NCBI GenBank assembly: GCA_019638845.1 | Contig: JAHBSZ010000001.1 | Coordinates: 1-64,000, forward strand | Direction of reading: 5' to 3' | Length of the DNA: 64,000 bases | Source of the DNA: Salinibacterium sp. | Lineage (GTDB): Bacteria > Actinomycetota > Actinomycetes > Actinomycetales > Microbacteriaceae | Part shown: positions 56,462-64,000 of the stretch, piece after piece | Layout of the letters: every line of letters starts with the position of its first letter | Position numbering within the stretch: the first letter of the stretch is position 1 | Made by a program: the position numbers and the translations under genes | The notes under the pieces: generated by a model | The model's database searches: none | The model's input: only the letters and a program-made list of their open reading frames with translations | Told to the model about the DNA's origin: nothing

Positions 56462-56466
56462 GGAGC

Positions 56467-56997
56467 ATGACCAATGATCCGAACTGGCGACTCCCCGAAG
56501 TTCCGAGTTTCACCCTCGTGAGCCCCGACTTCAACGAGGGCGACACCCTTCCGCAGTGGGCGCGCTCAGGAATTGCCGGTGCCGGCGGCGAGGATCGCTC
56601 CCCGACCTTGCACTGGGAGGGCGCGCCGTCAGGAACGAAGAGTTTTGCACTGACGATGTACGACCCCGACGCCCCCACGGGCAGTGGCTGGTGGCACTGG
56701 GCTGTCTACAACATCTCTGCCAGCATCGACTCGCTTGCGCAGGATGCCGGCAATCCGGACGCCGCGCTGCTTCCTCCGGGAGCGATCACCCTCCCCAACG
56801 AAGTGCGTCTCGAACGCTATCTTGGTGCCGCGCCGCCCGCAGGCAACGGCGAGCATCGGTACGTCTTTACCGTCAGTGCGCTTGATATCGAGCGGCTTGA
56901 CCTGCCCGAGGGAAGCACCCCCGCCCTCTTGGGGTTCACCATGCACGACCATGTGGTGGCGCGCGCCCAACTGAGCGGACGCTCGGAAACCCCCTAA
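56467..56997 (+). CDS. PEBP/YbhB family protein
   Basis: Phosphatidylethanolamine-binding-protein fold, 176 residues. Family segments are DRSPTLHWEGAPSGTKSFALTMYDPDAPTGSG (split, about 43-75), WWHWAVYNI, and GEHRYVFTVSAL. Bacterial members are cytoplasmic proteins of unsettled function. Its TAA stop overlaps the stop of the convergent small membrane gene. Confidence 0.93.
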   Translation: MTNDPNWRLPEVPSFTLVSPDFNEGDTLPQWARSGIAGAGGEDRSPTLHWEGAPSGTKSFALTMYDPDAPTGSGWWHWAVYNISASIDSLAQDAGNPDAALLPPGAITLPNEVRLERYLGAAPPAGNGEHRYVFTVSALDIERLDLPEGSTPALLGFTMHDHVVARAQLSGRSETP

Positions 56998-57179
56998 TTG
57001 ACCCGCCGGCGATACTGCGGGACCCGGTCCCGCGCGCGCGTGCGGACCTTGGTGATGACGACGATCGCGATCACCGCAGCGACCGTTGCAGCGAGTGCGA
57101 TCCAGACGAACCACGCGCTATCGACCCACGCAGAGAACTCACTCATGAAACTATCGAACGGCGTTGTGATTCGGGCCAC
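56994..57179 (-). CDS. small single-pass membrane protein (61 residues)
   Basis: One helix at about 23-43 (VWIALAATVAAVIAIVVITK), then a basic tail KVRTRARDRVPQYRRRV, so the C-terminus is probably cytoplasmic. The GTG start lies 6 bases after TAAAGT. Function unknown. Its promoter carries paired palindromes, which suggests controlled expression. Confidence 0.7.
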   Translation of the reverse strand: MARITTPFDSFMSEFSAWVDSAWFVWIALAATVAAVIAIVVITKVRTRARDRVPQYRRRVN

Positions 57180-57180
57180 G

Positions 57181-57233
57181 GCCCCACTTTAGGGGGCACC
57201 GGAGCGCGACGACTGCCCCCACTTGGGGGGCAG
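57181..57233. promoter_or_regulatory. paired G/C palindromes on the small-protein promoter
   Basis: Site 1: GCCCC (57181-57185) and GGGGC (57193-57197), with the -10 TAAAGT (57186-57191, minus strand) in its centre. Site 2: CTGCCCCC (57213-57220) and GGGGGCAG (57226-57233). Both have the form CCCCACTT...GGGGGCA and are centred about 34 bases apart, covering -10 and the region just above -35. Confidence 0.5.
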
Positions 57234-57268
57234 ACAGCCTCGATGTGACTGCCTGGAGGCGAACAGCA

Positions 57269-57300
57269 AAAGGCCCCCGTCCCGAAGGATGGGGGCCTTT
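57269..57300 (-). terminator. pnp terminator
   Basis: AAAGGCCCCC (57269-57278) pairs with GGGGGCCTTT (57291-57300); the loop can form a further small stem. On the minus strand it ends in TTTT. It lies 45 bases after the pnp stop. Confidence 0.88.
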
Positions 57301-57344
57301 CGTCTTACTCGGCGCCTGGCGAGAGGCCCGAGCAGACCTTCGCG

Positions 57345-59624
57345 CTAGCCTTCGGCCGGGGCATCCGGACCATCGGACGCGGCAGCGGAGCTGTCGGTGT
57401 CCGCGGCGTCCGCGTCCTCGGTTACGGGAGCCAGCGACAGCTTTCCGCGGTCGTCGATCTTGGTGATCTCGACCTGAATCTTCTGGCCAACCGAGAGCAC
57501 GTCTTCGACGTTCTCCACACGCTTGCCACCCGCGAGCTTGCGGACCTCACTGACGTGAAGCAGTCCGTCTTTGCCGGGGGTGAGCGAGACGAACGCGCCA
57601 AAGGTCGCGAGCTTGACGACGGTTCCGAGGAACCGCTCACCAACCTCGGGGTTGAGCGGATTCGCGATCGCGTTGACAGCGGCGCGAGCAGCTTCGGCCG
57701 AGGGGCCATCGACCGCGCCGATGTACACGGTGCCGTCGTCCTCGATCGAGATGTCAGCTCCGGTGTCATCCTGGATCTGGTTGATCGTCTTGCCCTTCGG
57801 GCCGATGAGCTCGCCGATCTTGTCGATCGGGATCTGCACGCTGATGACGCGAGGCGCGGTGGGCGCCATCTCGTCGGGGGCGTCGATCGCTTCGTTCATC
57901 TTGCTCAGGATCTGCGTGCGAGCATCCTTCGCCTGCTTGAGAGCACTGTCGAGCACGGAGGACGGGAGACCCGCGAGCTTCGTGTCGAGCTGGATCGCCG
58001 TAACGAACTCCGACGTACCGGCGACCTTGAAGTCCATGTCGCCCAGGGCGTCCTCGGCGCCGAGGATGTCAGTGAGTGCCGCGTAGCGGGTCACACCGTC
58101 CACCTCGTCCGAGATGAGGCCCATGGCAATACCCGCGACCGGGGCGCGCAGCGGCACACCGGCGTTGAGCAGCGACAGGGTTGACGCACACACGGAACCC
58201 ATCGACGTCGAACCGTTGGAGCTGAGAGCTTCAGACACCTGGCGGATCGCGTACGGGAACTCCTCGCGCGGCGGGAGAACGGGAACGAGCGCACGCTCGG
58301 CAAGGAAGCCGTGCCCGATCTCGCGACGCTTCGGCGAACCGACGCGACCCGTCTCACCCGTCGAGTACGGCGGGAAGTTGTAGTGGTGCAGGTAGCGCTT
58401 CTTCGTGACGGGGTTCAGCGAGTCGATCTGCTGCTCCATCTTGAGCATGTTGAGCGTCGTCACACCCAGGATCTGGGTTTCACCGCGCTGGAAGATCGCC
58501 GAGCCGTGAACGCGCGGGATGACCTGCACCTCGACGTCGAGAGCACGGATCTGCGTGAGCGTGCGACCGTCGATGCGAATGCCATCGGTCAGAACGCGGG
58601 TGCGCATGACCTTCTTCGACACGGACTTGTATGCGGCACTGACCATGGGCGGGATCTCGCCACCGAGGTCACCCGCATCCACACGGCCCTGGATGGCCTC
58701 CTTGACGCGCTCCTTGAGGGCGTCGTCGGCGTTCTGGCGCTCGACCTTGTCGGCGATCTGGTAGACGGCCTTGAGGTCGTCATAGGCGATCTCGGCGACG
58801 GCGTTGTACGCCTCGTCCGAGTAGGGCGGGAACAGCGGGAAGTCCTGGATGGCCTTCGCCGACTGGGCTGCGAGCTCCTGCTGTGCCTTGATGAGCTGCT
58901 TGAGGAACGGCTTGGACGCCTCGAGGCCCTGAGCGACAACTGCCTCGTCGGGCTTCGTCGCACCCGCCTTGATGAGTTCCCAGCTACCCTCGGTTGCCTC
59001 AGCTTCGACCATCATGATCGCGACGTCTTCGTTGCCGTTCTCGTCGGTGACGAGGCGGCCCGCGACCGTGAGGTCGAACACTGCCTCAGCGAGCTGGCTG
59101 AACTTGGGGAACGCCACCCACTGGTCGCCGATGAGGGCGAGACGGATGCCACCAACCGGACCGTAGAACGGAAGGCCGGAGATCTGCGTGCTCGCCGACG
59201 CGGCGTTGATCGCGAGAGCGTCGTAGAACTCGTCGGGCGCGATCGACAGGACGGTGATGACGATCTGGACCTCGTTGCGCAGGCCTTCCACGAAGGTCGG
59301 ACGCAACGGACGGTCGATGAGACGGCAGACGAGGATCGCCTCCGTCGAGGGGCGCCCTTCGCGGCGGAAGAACGATCCGGGGATCTTTCCTGCTGCGTAC
59401 GAGCGCTCTTCGACGTCCACCGTGAGGGGGAAGAAGTCGAAGCCGTCGCGCGGGTGCTTGCCGGCGCTCGTGGCGCTCATGATCATCGTGTCTTCGTCGA
59501 GGTACGCGGCAACGGCACCCTGTGCCTGCTGCGCGAGGCGTCCGGTCTCAAAACGAACCGTACGCTTGCCGAACTTGCCGTTATCGAGAACGGCTTCGGC
59601 GAACTTAATTTCTGGACCCTCCAA
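57345..59624 (-). CDS. pnp: polynucleotide phosphorylase
   Basis: 3'-5' phosphorolytic exoribonuclease and polymerase. The 759 residues hold two RNase PH domains (about 10-150 and 320-560), the linking alpha domain, a KH domain (about 595-655; [20 protein letters not shown]) and an S1 domain (about 665-735), then an acidic Asp/Ala/Ser tail. The start is TTG at 59624, fixed by AAAAAGGAG 8 bases upstream and by the family N-terminus [15 protein letters not shown]. The long leader before it may be a target of autoregulation. Confidence 0.96.
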   Translation of the reverse strand: MEGPEIKFAEAVLDNGKFGKRTVRFETGRLAQQAQGAVAAYLDEDTMIMSATSAGKHPRDGFDFFPLTVDVEERSYAAGKIPGSFFRREGRPSTEAILVCRLIDRPLRPTFVEGLRNEVQIVITVLSIAPDEFYDALAINAASASTQISGLPFYGPVGGIRLALIGDQWVAFPKFSQLAEAVFDLTVAGRLVTDENGNEDVAIMMVEAEATEGSWELIKAGATKPDEAVVAQGLEASKPFLKQLIKAQQELAAQSAKAIQDFPLFPPYSDEAYNAVAEIAYDDLKAVYQIADKVERQNADDALKERVKEAIQGRVDAGDLGGEIPPMVSAAYKSVSKKVMRTRVLTDGIRIDGRTLTQIRALDVEVQVIPRVHGSAIFQRGETQILGVTTLNMLKMEQQIDSLNPVTKKRYLHHYNFPPYSTGETGRVGSPKRREIGHGFLAERALVPVLPPREEFPYAIRQVSEALSSNGSTSMGSVCASTLSLLNAGVPLRAPVAGIAMGLISDEVDGVTRYAALTDILGAEDALGDMDFKVAGTSEFVTAIQLDTKLAGLPSSVLDSALKQAKDARTQILSKMNEAIDAPDEMAPTAPRVISVQIPIDKIGELIGPKGKTINQIQDDTGADISIEDDGTVYIGAVDGPSAEAARAAVNAIANPLNPEVGERFLGTVVKLATFGAFVSLTPGKDGLLHVSEVRKLAGGKRVENVEDVLSVGQKIQVEITKIDDRGKLSLAPVTEDADAADTDSSAAASDGPDAPAEG

Positions 59625-59955
59625 GGGGTTTTCTCCTTTTTTTAATGTCGCAACCCGTATGGTCACGACGCTCCAAGGAGCAGGAGCGGGCAGAAAGTCG
59701 GCGCGACCACAAAAGATCGAGCTCGAGGCGGCGCGTTTGTCACAACGCAACTCTGGCCAACAGTAGAAAGTCTCGGAACTACTCCGAAATTCACCACCGG
59801 TGACCAGCTTCATGCCAGCCTGCTCCGTACGTCATGCTACGGATGTCCGCGCACAACTGGGTCGAGCCTACCAGTTGCGGCGTGTCGGAGCCTAGATGCG
59901 GATGTTCCTCATCTGGCGTTGAATGGAAGGGCAAGCACTCGATCAAGGAGGATCA
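59625..59955. other. 331-base gap between pnp and dodecin
   Basis: Holds the pnp leader and the divergent promoters. A short CTCC-TTGGAG-type inverted repeat lies near 59669-59680. No rpsO, which precedes pnp in many bacteria, is present. No convincing gene was found. Confidence 0.6.
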
Positions 59956-60162
59956 ATGGCTACCGTAGCCCGCGTCACCACCATCACTTCCCGTTCGAAC
60001 ACCAGCTTCGAGGACGCCGTTTCCGGCGGAATCGCCCGCGCAAGCACAACGCTCCGAAACGTGACGGGGGCCTGGGTGAAGGAGCAGAAGGTCGACGTGA
60101 CCAACGGCAAGGTCAGCAGCTGGCAGGTCACTCTGGAGATCACTTTCGTCCTCGACGACTAA
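59956..60162 (+). CDS. dodecin
   Basis: A 68-residue flavin-storage protein that forms dodecamers. The whole sequence matches the fold: TVARVTTITSRSNTSFEDAV, then IARASTTLRNVTGAWVKEQK and a final VTLEITFVLDD. The tryptophan W40 in GAWVKEQK is the flavin-stacking residue. AAGGAGG precedes the ATG. It faces two flavin enzymes, so a shared link to flavin handling is plausible. Confidence 0.93.
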   Translation: MATVARVTTITSRSNTSFEDAVSGGIARASTTLRNVTGAWVKEQKVDVTNGKVSSWQVTLEITFVLDD

Positions 60163-60165
60163 CGC

Positions 60166-60774
60166 CTACTGCGCCCCGAACCCACCCACGGGGCTGAACC
60201 CCTCGGGCAGGGCGAACGGGTCACGGATGCTCTGCGACCGCTCGCTCGCACGCACAAGTGCGGCGAGCTCAGACGCGGCGCGCTCGATCCGATCCGTTAG
60301 CCCTGCCTCGGTTCCCCAGTCACTCGACGCCGCATACACTCCCGTCGGCACCGGGTTGGCGTGCAGGTAGGTGAAAAGAGGCCGCATCGCGTAGTCGATG
60401 GCGAGGGAATGCCGTTCGGTTCCCCCGGTGGCACCGAGTAGGACGGGCATCCCGGTCAACGACTGCGGGTCCAGCACGTCGACAAACGACTTGAAGAGCC
60501 CGCTGTAGCTGGTCGTGAAGATCGGCGTGACGGCGATGAGTCCGTCCGCGCTCGTGACCGCCTGGATCGCGGTGTCGAGCTTGGGGCTCGGGAATCCGGT
60601 GAGCAGGTTGTTCGTGACATCCTGCGCAACGTCCCTGAGCTCCACGACCGTCACGTCCACGTCGACGCCATCGAGCGCGCGCAGCGTCGCCTCGGTGAGG
60701 CGATCGGCGAGCAGGCGCGTCGACGAGGGTTGGCTGAGCCCCGCCGCGATGACGGCGAGTGTGCGCGCGGTCAT
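60166..60774 (-). CDS. NAD(P)H-dependent FMN reductase (CE1759 type)
   Basis: A 202-residue flavodoxin-fold reductase with LAVIAAGLSQPSSTRLLADRL (6-26) as the phosphate loop and TPIFTTSYSGLFKSFVDVL as the flavin-binding part. It likely supplies reduced FMN to the neighbouring luciferase-type monooxygenase, whose gene it overlaps by four bases. Confidence 0.9.
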   Translation of the reverse strand: MTARTLAVIAAGLSQPSSTRLLADRLTEATLRALDGVDVDVTVVELRDVAQDVTNNLLTGFPSPKLDTAIQAVTSADGLIAVTPIFTTSYSGLFKSFVDVLDPQSLTGMPVLLGATGGTERHSLAIDYAMRPLFTYLHANPVPTGVYAASSDWGTEAGLTDRIERAASELAALVRASERSQSIRDPFALPEGFSPVGGFGAQ

Positions 60775-61883
60775 GCGGTCACCGTGGTTGCGGTCTCGGC
60801 AGCCTCGACCCGCTCGGATTGGGCGACGAGGGCCGCGTGAGTGGGGCCGTCCGGCACGTCGGCGGGTCGGTTTGCGGCGAACTCCTTGCGGAGCACGGGC
60901 ACGACCTCCTCGCCCAAGATGTCGAGTTGCTCGAGGACGGTCTTCAGCGGCAGGCCCGCGTGATCCATGAGGAACAACTGGCGCTGGTAGTCACCAAAGT
61001 GCTCGCGCATCCCGGCGTACTTATCGATTACTTCTTGGGGTGAGCCCACGGTGAGCGGGGTCTGCGCGGTGAAGTCCTCCATCGACGGACCGTGCCCGTA
61101 CACGGGCGCGTTGTCGAAATACGGGCGGAACTCGGCCACCGCGTCTTGCGACTTCGTCCGCATGAAGGCCTGGCCGCCGAGCCCGACGATCGCTTGGGCC
61201 GCGGTGCCGTGGCCGTAGTGCTCGAAGCGCTGGCGGTAGTACGAGACGAGGCGCATGTAGTGCTCCTTCGGCCAGAAGATGTTGTTGGCGAAGAAGCCGT
61301 CACCGTAGAACGCAGCCTGCTCGGCGATCTCCGGGCTTCGGATGCTGCCGTGCCAGACGAATGGCGGCACGCCGTCGAGCGGGCGCGGAGTCGACTGGAA
61401 ACCCTGCAGTGGCGTGCGGTACTGGCCTTGCCAGTCGACGAACTCCTCGCGCCACAGGCGGTGCAGGAGCGCGTAGTTCTCGAGAGCGAGCGGGATTCCA
61501 TCGCGGATGTCTTTGCCGAACCACGGATACACGGGGCCAGTGTTCCCGCGGCCCATCATGACGTCGACTCGCCCGTCAGCAAGGTGCTGCAGCATCGCGT
61601 AATCCTCGGCGATCTTCACCGGGTCGTTCGTCGTGATGAGCGTCGTGCTCGTGGACAGGATGAGCTCCGTGGTCTGGGCCGCGATGTAGCCGAGCATCGT
61701 GGTGGGGCTCGACGAGACGAACGGCGGATTGTGATGCTCGCCGAGCGCAAACACGTCGAGACCGACTTCTTCCGCCTTCCTGGCGATAGTGACGAGCGCC
61801 TTGATGCGCTCACCCTCGGTGGGGGTCGTGTCATCCGTCGGATCGGTGGTGACGTCGCTGACGGTGAAGATTCCGAACTGCAT
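60771..61883 (-). CDS. LLM-class FMN-dependent monooxygenase (CE1758 type)
   Basis: Luciferase-like TIM barrel of 370 residues. Family segments are FGIFTVSDVTTDP, FALGEHHNPPFVSSSP, LADGRVDVMMGRGN and the C-terminal DHAGLPLKTVLEQLDILGEEVVP. With the adjacent FMN reductase it forms a two-component oxygenase; the substrate is unknown. The start at 61883 is chosen for GGGAG upstream; an in-frame ATG at 61922 lies within the promoter region. Confidence 0.92.
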   Translation of the reverse strand: MQFGIFTVSDVTTDPTDDTTPTEGERIKALVTIARKAEEVGLDVFALGEHHNPPFVSSSPTTMLGYIAAQTTELILSTSTTLITTNDPVKIAEDYAMLQHLADGRVDVMMGRGNTGPVYPWFGKDIRDGIPLALENYALLHRLWREEFVDWQGQYRTPLQGFQSTPRPLDGVPPFVWHGSIRSPEIAEQAAFYGDGFFANNIFWPKEHYMRLVSYYRQRFEHYGHGTAAQAIVGLGGQAFMRTKSQDAVAEFRPYFDNAPVYGHGPSMEDFTAQTPLTVGSPQEVIDKYAGMREHFGDYQRQLFLMDHAGLPLKTVLEQLDILGEEVVPVLRKEFAANRPADVPDGPTHAALVAQSERVEAAETATTVTA

Positions 61884-62030
61884 CCTGTGCTCCCGGTTTA
61901 GCCTATATCCATGCGTTTGCATCGATAAATCTACACAACCGAGAGCCGGTCACAGCTATTCCCTGACCCCCGAAGTGGTGTCAAACGGCACTGGCATTCG
62001 TGCCGAATGTAAGAAGAGAAGAGGAAATCG

Positions 62031-62051
62031 CGGCGGGCCCCCAGCCCGCCG
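62031..62051. other. hairpin between the monooxygenase and the 133-residue gene
   Basis: CGGCGGGC (62031-62038) pairs with GCCCGCCG (62044-62051), 5-base loop. The surrounding 280-base gap has no convincing gene. Confidence 0.45.
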
Positions 62052-62118
62052 TTCGGGGCGTCTCACGAGCATCAGATGCCACGGAGATCATGAGTATCGA
62101 CGAACGTCGGTACGACCC

Positions 62119-62148
62119 GGTGGTGGCCAGAGGGGTCTGGCCGCCACC
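62119..62148 (-). terminator. hairpin terminator
   Basis: A 13-bp stem (62119-62131 with 62136-62148), one G-T pair, GGGG loop, 16 bases after the stop of the 133-residue gene. No T-run. Confidence 0.6.
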
Positions 62149-62164
62149 AGTCTCCCGCTGTGAT

Positions 62165-62566
62165 CTACTTCGTCGCTCCCATGATCAATTCCACGCGATA
62201 GAGCCCGCCTTTACGCACGATCGCCACCGGGATCCGCTGCTTTCGCCCGAGGATATCCAGTCTCGACAGCGCCTCATCCACTACTGACTCGAGCCCGCGG
62301 GGAACCCAACCGACGGGTCCGCTCACGCGAGGGCCGGTAAACAGGCGCACCTCCATCTCGGCGTCTGCGCCCTCCTGTTGCTGCGAACGACGGCTGATCG
62401 CGGTCTCGAGCGGCTGCGCGCCGCTTTCCACGATGGCCTTCAACTCGTGCTGGTGCGGGTTGCTGCCGGCGAGACGGATTCGTACCCGCCTATTCGCGGG
62501 AACGAGCACCCCGCGGTACTGGGAGAGTTTGCCGGCACCGCGGTCATTCTTGTCGTGAGATGGCAT
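62165..62566 (-). CDS. hypothetical protein (133 residues)
   Basis: Not recognised. A polar N-terminus leads to an alpha/beta region with SQYRGVLVPANRRVRIRLAG, HELKAIVESGAQPLETAISR, GPVGWVPRGLESVVDEALSR and a final VAIVRKGGLYRVELIM strand. The order of strands and helix with a GWVPRG turn recalls HIRAN-like nucleic-acid-binding domains, but this is a weak likeness. No signal or membrane segment. The ATG lies 6 bases after TAGCAT. Confidence 0.75.
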   Translation of the reverse strand: MPSHDKNDRGAGKLSQYRGVLVPANRRVRIRLAGSNPHQHELKAIVESGAQPLETAISRRSQQQEGADAEMEVRLFTGPRVSGPVGWVPRGLESVVDEALSRLDILGRKQRIPVAIVRKGGLYRVELIMGATK

Positions 62567-62572
62567 GAACGG

Positions 62573-62578
62573 ATGCTA
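62573..62578 (-). promoter_or_regulatory. -10 hexamer of the 133-residue gene
   Basis: TAGCAT, minus strand, 6 bases before the ATG. Confidence 0.4.
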
Positions 62579-62619
62579 CCGGCAACCTACGCGCGCCGAC
62601 TCGTGGAGGCCTGCTGCGT

Positions 62620-63537
62620 TCAGTCGAGCACCAGGACGATCTTGCCTGGTCCGTGCGAGCCGAGCAGCCGCTCGTAGGCCTCCCCCACGGCTTCCAGGGC
62701 GAAGACAGACTCGATCGGAAACTTCACGTCACCGCTCGCGATAAGAGCCGCAACACTGTCGAGACCCGCCCGATCGAACTCCCGGCCACCGATCGCGGTC
62801 GTGCCGTAGTCCTTCGCGGCCGCGTAGTCGGCGATCGAGTTCACTCGGCCCGCGGGGGCGCCTGCGGCAAGAGCCGCGTCAACGGATGCCCGGCCGTGGT
62901 TGTCGAGCGCTGCGGTCAATCCATCTGGCGCAGCAGCCTTGAGGGCGTCGAGGAGCCCCTCGCCGTGGGCGACCGGCACGACCCCGATGGAGCGGAGGAA
63001 GTCGTGGTTTACCGGGCTGGCCGAGCCGATCACCGTCGCCCCTGTGCGCAACGCGAGCTGGGCGGCGAGGGTGCCGACACCTCCCGCTGCGGCACTGACG
63101 AAGACCGTGTCATCCGGCCCGAGATTCAGTGAGGCGACGCTGTTATAGGCGGTGCGGCCCGAAATGCTGAGCGACCCCGCCATCTCGACGGGCAAGTCGG
63201 CTGGGGTGCGGGAGAGTCGGTCAGGCGCCACGACGACGAAATCAGCCTGGGCATTCGAGGGAACCTGCCCGTACACGGCGTCGCCGACCGCCCACCCGGT
63301 GACTCCCTCGCCGAGCTCGTCGATGTCACCAGCGAAGTCGTGGCCGTTGCCGCTGGGCAGATCGGGCTTCACCCCGGAAGCCGTGGGCGCGCCACGGAAC
63401 AGTTTCGCATCGAGGGGGTTGAGTCCTGCCGCTCGCACGCGGACTCGCACCTCGCCCGGTCCCGCGTGCGGGTCGGGAACCTCGACGACTTCGAGAACCT
63501 CGGGACCACCGATCGAGCTGTACTGGATTCGACGCAT
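62620..63537 (-). CDS. quinone-oxidoreductase-like NADP-dependent dehydrogenase
   Basis: Zinc-free member of the medium-chain dehydrogenase family, 305 residues. The GroES-like N-domain has VRVRAAGLNPLDAKLFRG and GHDFAGDIDELGEGV; the cofactor domain has SAAAGGVGTLAAQLALRTGA. No structural-zinc cysteines are seen. Substrate unknown. The ATG lies 6 bases after TAGGCT. Confidence 0.92.
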   Translation of the reverse strand: MRRIQYSSIGGPEVLEVVEVPDPHAGPGEVRVRVRAAGLNPLDAKLFRGAPTASGVKPDLPSGNGHDFAGDIDELGEGVTGWAVGDAVYGQVPSNAQADFVVVAPDRLSRTPADLPVEMAGSLSISGRTAYNSVASLNLGPDDTVFVSAAAGGVGTLAAQLALRTGATVIGSASPVNHDFLRSIGVVPVAHGEGLLDALKAAAPDGLTAALDNHGRASVDAALAAGAPAGRVNSIADYAAAKDYGTTAIGGREFDRAGLDSVAALIASGDVKFPIESVFALEAVGEAYERLLGSHGPGKIVLVLD

Positions 63538-63543
63538 GATTCC

Positions 63544-63549
63544 AGCCTA
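63544..63549 (-). promoter_or_regulatory. -10 hexamer of the dehydrogenase gene
   Basis: TAGGCT, minus strand, 6 bases before the ATG. Confidence 0.45.
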
Positions 63550-63623
63550 GGCGCGGGGTGACCGCTGCGGCGGAAACCCCTACTCTTGAGTTCGACTCAC
63601 CGATATCCGGCCCAGGAGGTTCC

Positions 63624-64000
63624 GTGTCTGACCCGTCGAGTGCCCCAGATCCGCAACGGGCCCCAGGCCCGCAGTGGACACCAGACCCGCAGTGGTCTCC
63701 ACCGGCGCCCGTGTCCCGTCCGAGCCGCAAGGGGTTCTGGGCAGCGATCATCGTCGGCGGAAGCGTTCTGCTCGTGGCGCTCATCGTCGCCGTGAGCTTG
63801 TTGGCAGTCAGAGTTGGACAATCCGCCCTGCTCGGTGGGCCACCCCCGGATGCCGTGGTTGAGGGCGACCCCTCGTCGGCAACGGCGAGCGAACCAGACG
63901 AGTGCCCAGACGTGTGCTTCACCACCGACGACATCCGGGCAACCATTACATCGGCCAGCGACGTGGTGGCGATCGGTCTCGACAAGCAGACAGCGGCATG
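63624..64000 (+). CDS. proline-rich membrane-anchored protein, 5' part
   Basis: Open to the window end (125 codons seen). The GTG start follows AGGAGG. The N-terminus is a Pro/Gln/Trp-rich tail with QWTPDPQW-type repeats, then RPSRKGFWAAIIVGG leads into one membrane helix (about 37-60), and an outer part with a DECPDVCF pair of cysteines. Typical of Microbacteriaceae exported proteins with unknown roles. The C-terminus is cut off by the window. Confidence 0.75.
   Translation, partial: MSDPSSAPDPQRAPGPQWTPDPQWSPPAPVSRPSRKGFWAAIIVGGSVLLVALIVAVSLLAVRVGQSALLGGPPPDAVVEGDPSSATASEPDECPDVCFTTDDIRATITSASDVVAIGLDKQTAA

Noticed and set aside
58311-59645. 444-codon open frame on the plus strand opposite pnp
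   Set aside because: Antisense to pnp over its full length; Leu/Asp/Arg-rich shadow composition.
62092-62290. Small plus-strand frame starting MSIDERRYDPVV
   Set aside because: No ribosome site, crosses a terminator hairpin and runs antisense into the 133-residue gene.

Overview
The window is a chromosomal segment of a high-GC Gram-positive actinobacterium, most likely a member of the Microbacteriaceae. The evidence is the actinobacterial 16S 5' end and rrn leader, the gene order (clgR-recA-recX-miaB-miaA-dapF-hflX; infC-rpmI-rplT-rRNA methylase-pheST-argCJBDFH-tyrS; dapB-thyX-dapA-rnj-ftsK-pgsA), and AT-poor promoters with many apparently leaderless starts. No phage, plasmid, insertion sequence, CRISPR array or tRNA gene was recognised. 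The genus cannot be fixed from what is visible.

Layout. 1-800: start of an rRNA operon read leftwards, with leader and promoters. 876-9891: leftward arginine cluster argC-argJ-argB-argD-argF-argH, then a 47-codon membrane protein, a 3-methyladenine glycosylase, a glyoxalase-fold protein and tyrS. argR and argG are absent from the cluster. 10178-20009: DUF937 protein, pheST, a glutamate-type ABC importer (gluABCD), a SPOUT methylase and infC-rpmI-rplT. 20250-24508: DUF1844, SseB-like protein and hisC-hisB-hisH-hisA. 24564-25837: LysM protein and lexA, divergent and sharing LexA-box-like sites. 25853-37141: metF-metE, hflX, a methyltransferase, miaB-miaA-dapF, a lipoprotein and recA-recX, with a perfect LexA box before recA. 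37382-46790: surface acyltransferase, DUF3046, clgR, CinA domain, pgsA, ftsK, RNase J and dapA. 46794-52793: truncated AbiEi-like gene, a 132-bp element with 19-bp inverted ends, thyX, a rightward thioredoxin/DUF4395/OsmC/epimerase block and dapB. 52818-64000: M16 peptidase, TetR regulator with a palindromic operator, aldo/keto reductase, PEBP protein, pnp, dodecin, a flavin reductase/luciferase-type monooxygenase pair, a quinone-reductase-like enzyme and the start of a membrane protein.

How it works together. Most of the window is housekeeping: amino-acid synthesis (Arg, His, Met, Lys/DAP), translation, RNA decay and DNA repair. The regulatory features stand out most. These are an SOS set (lexA, a LysM division-inhibitor candidate, recA) with matching 14-bp boxes; infC starting at ATC behind a good ribosome site; at least eighteen genes with a TANNNT hexamer 5-8 bases before the start codon; a TetR palindrome; a paired G/C-rich palindrome on the promoter of a 61-codon membrane protein; and short tandem repeats that begin at the 3' ends of pheT, rplT and hisC and run past their stop codons.
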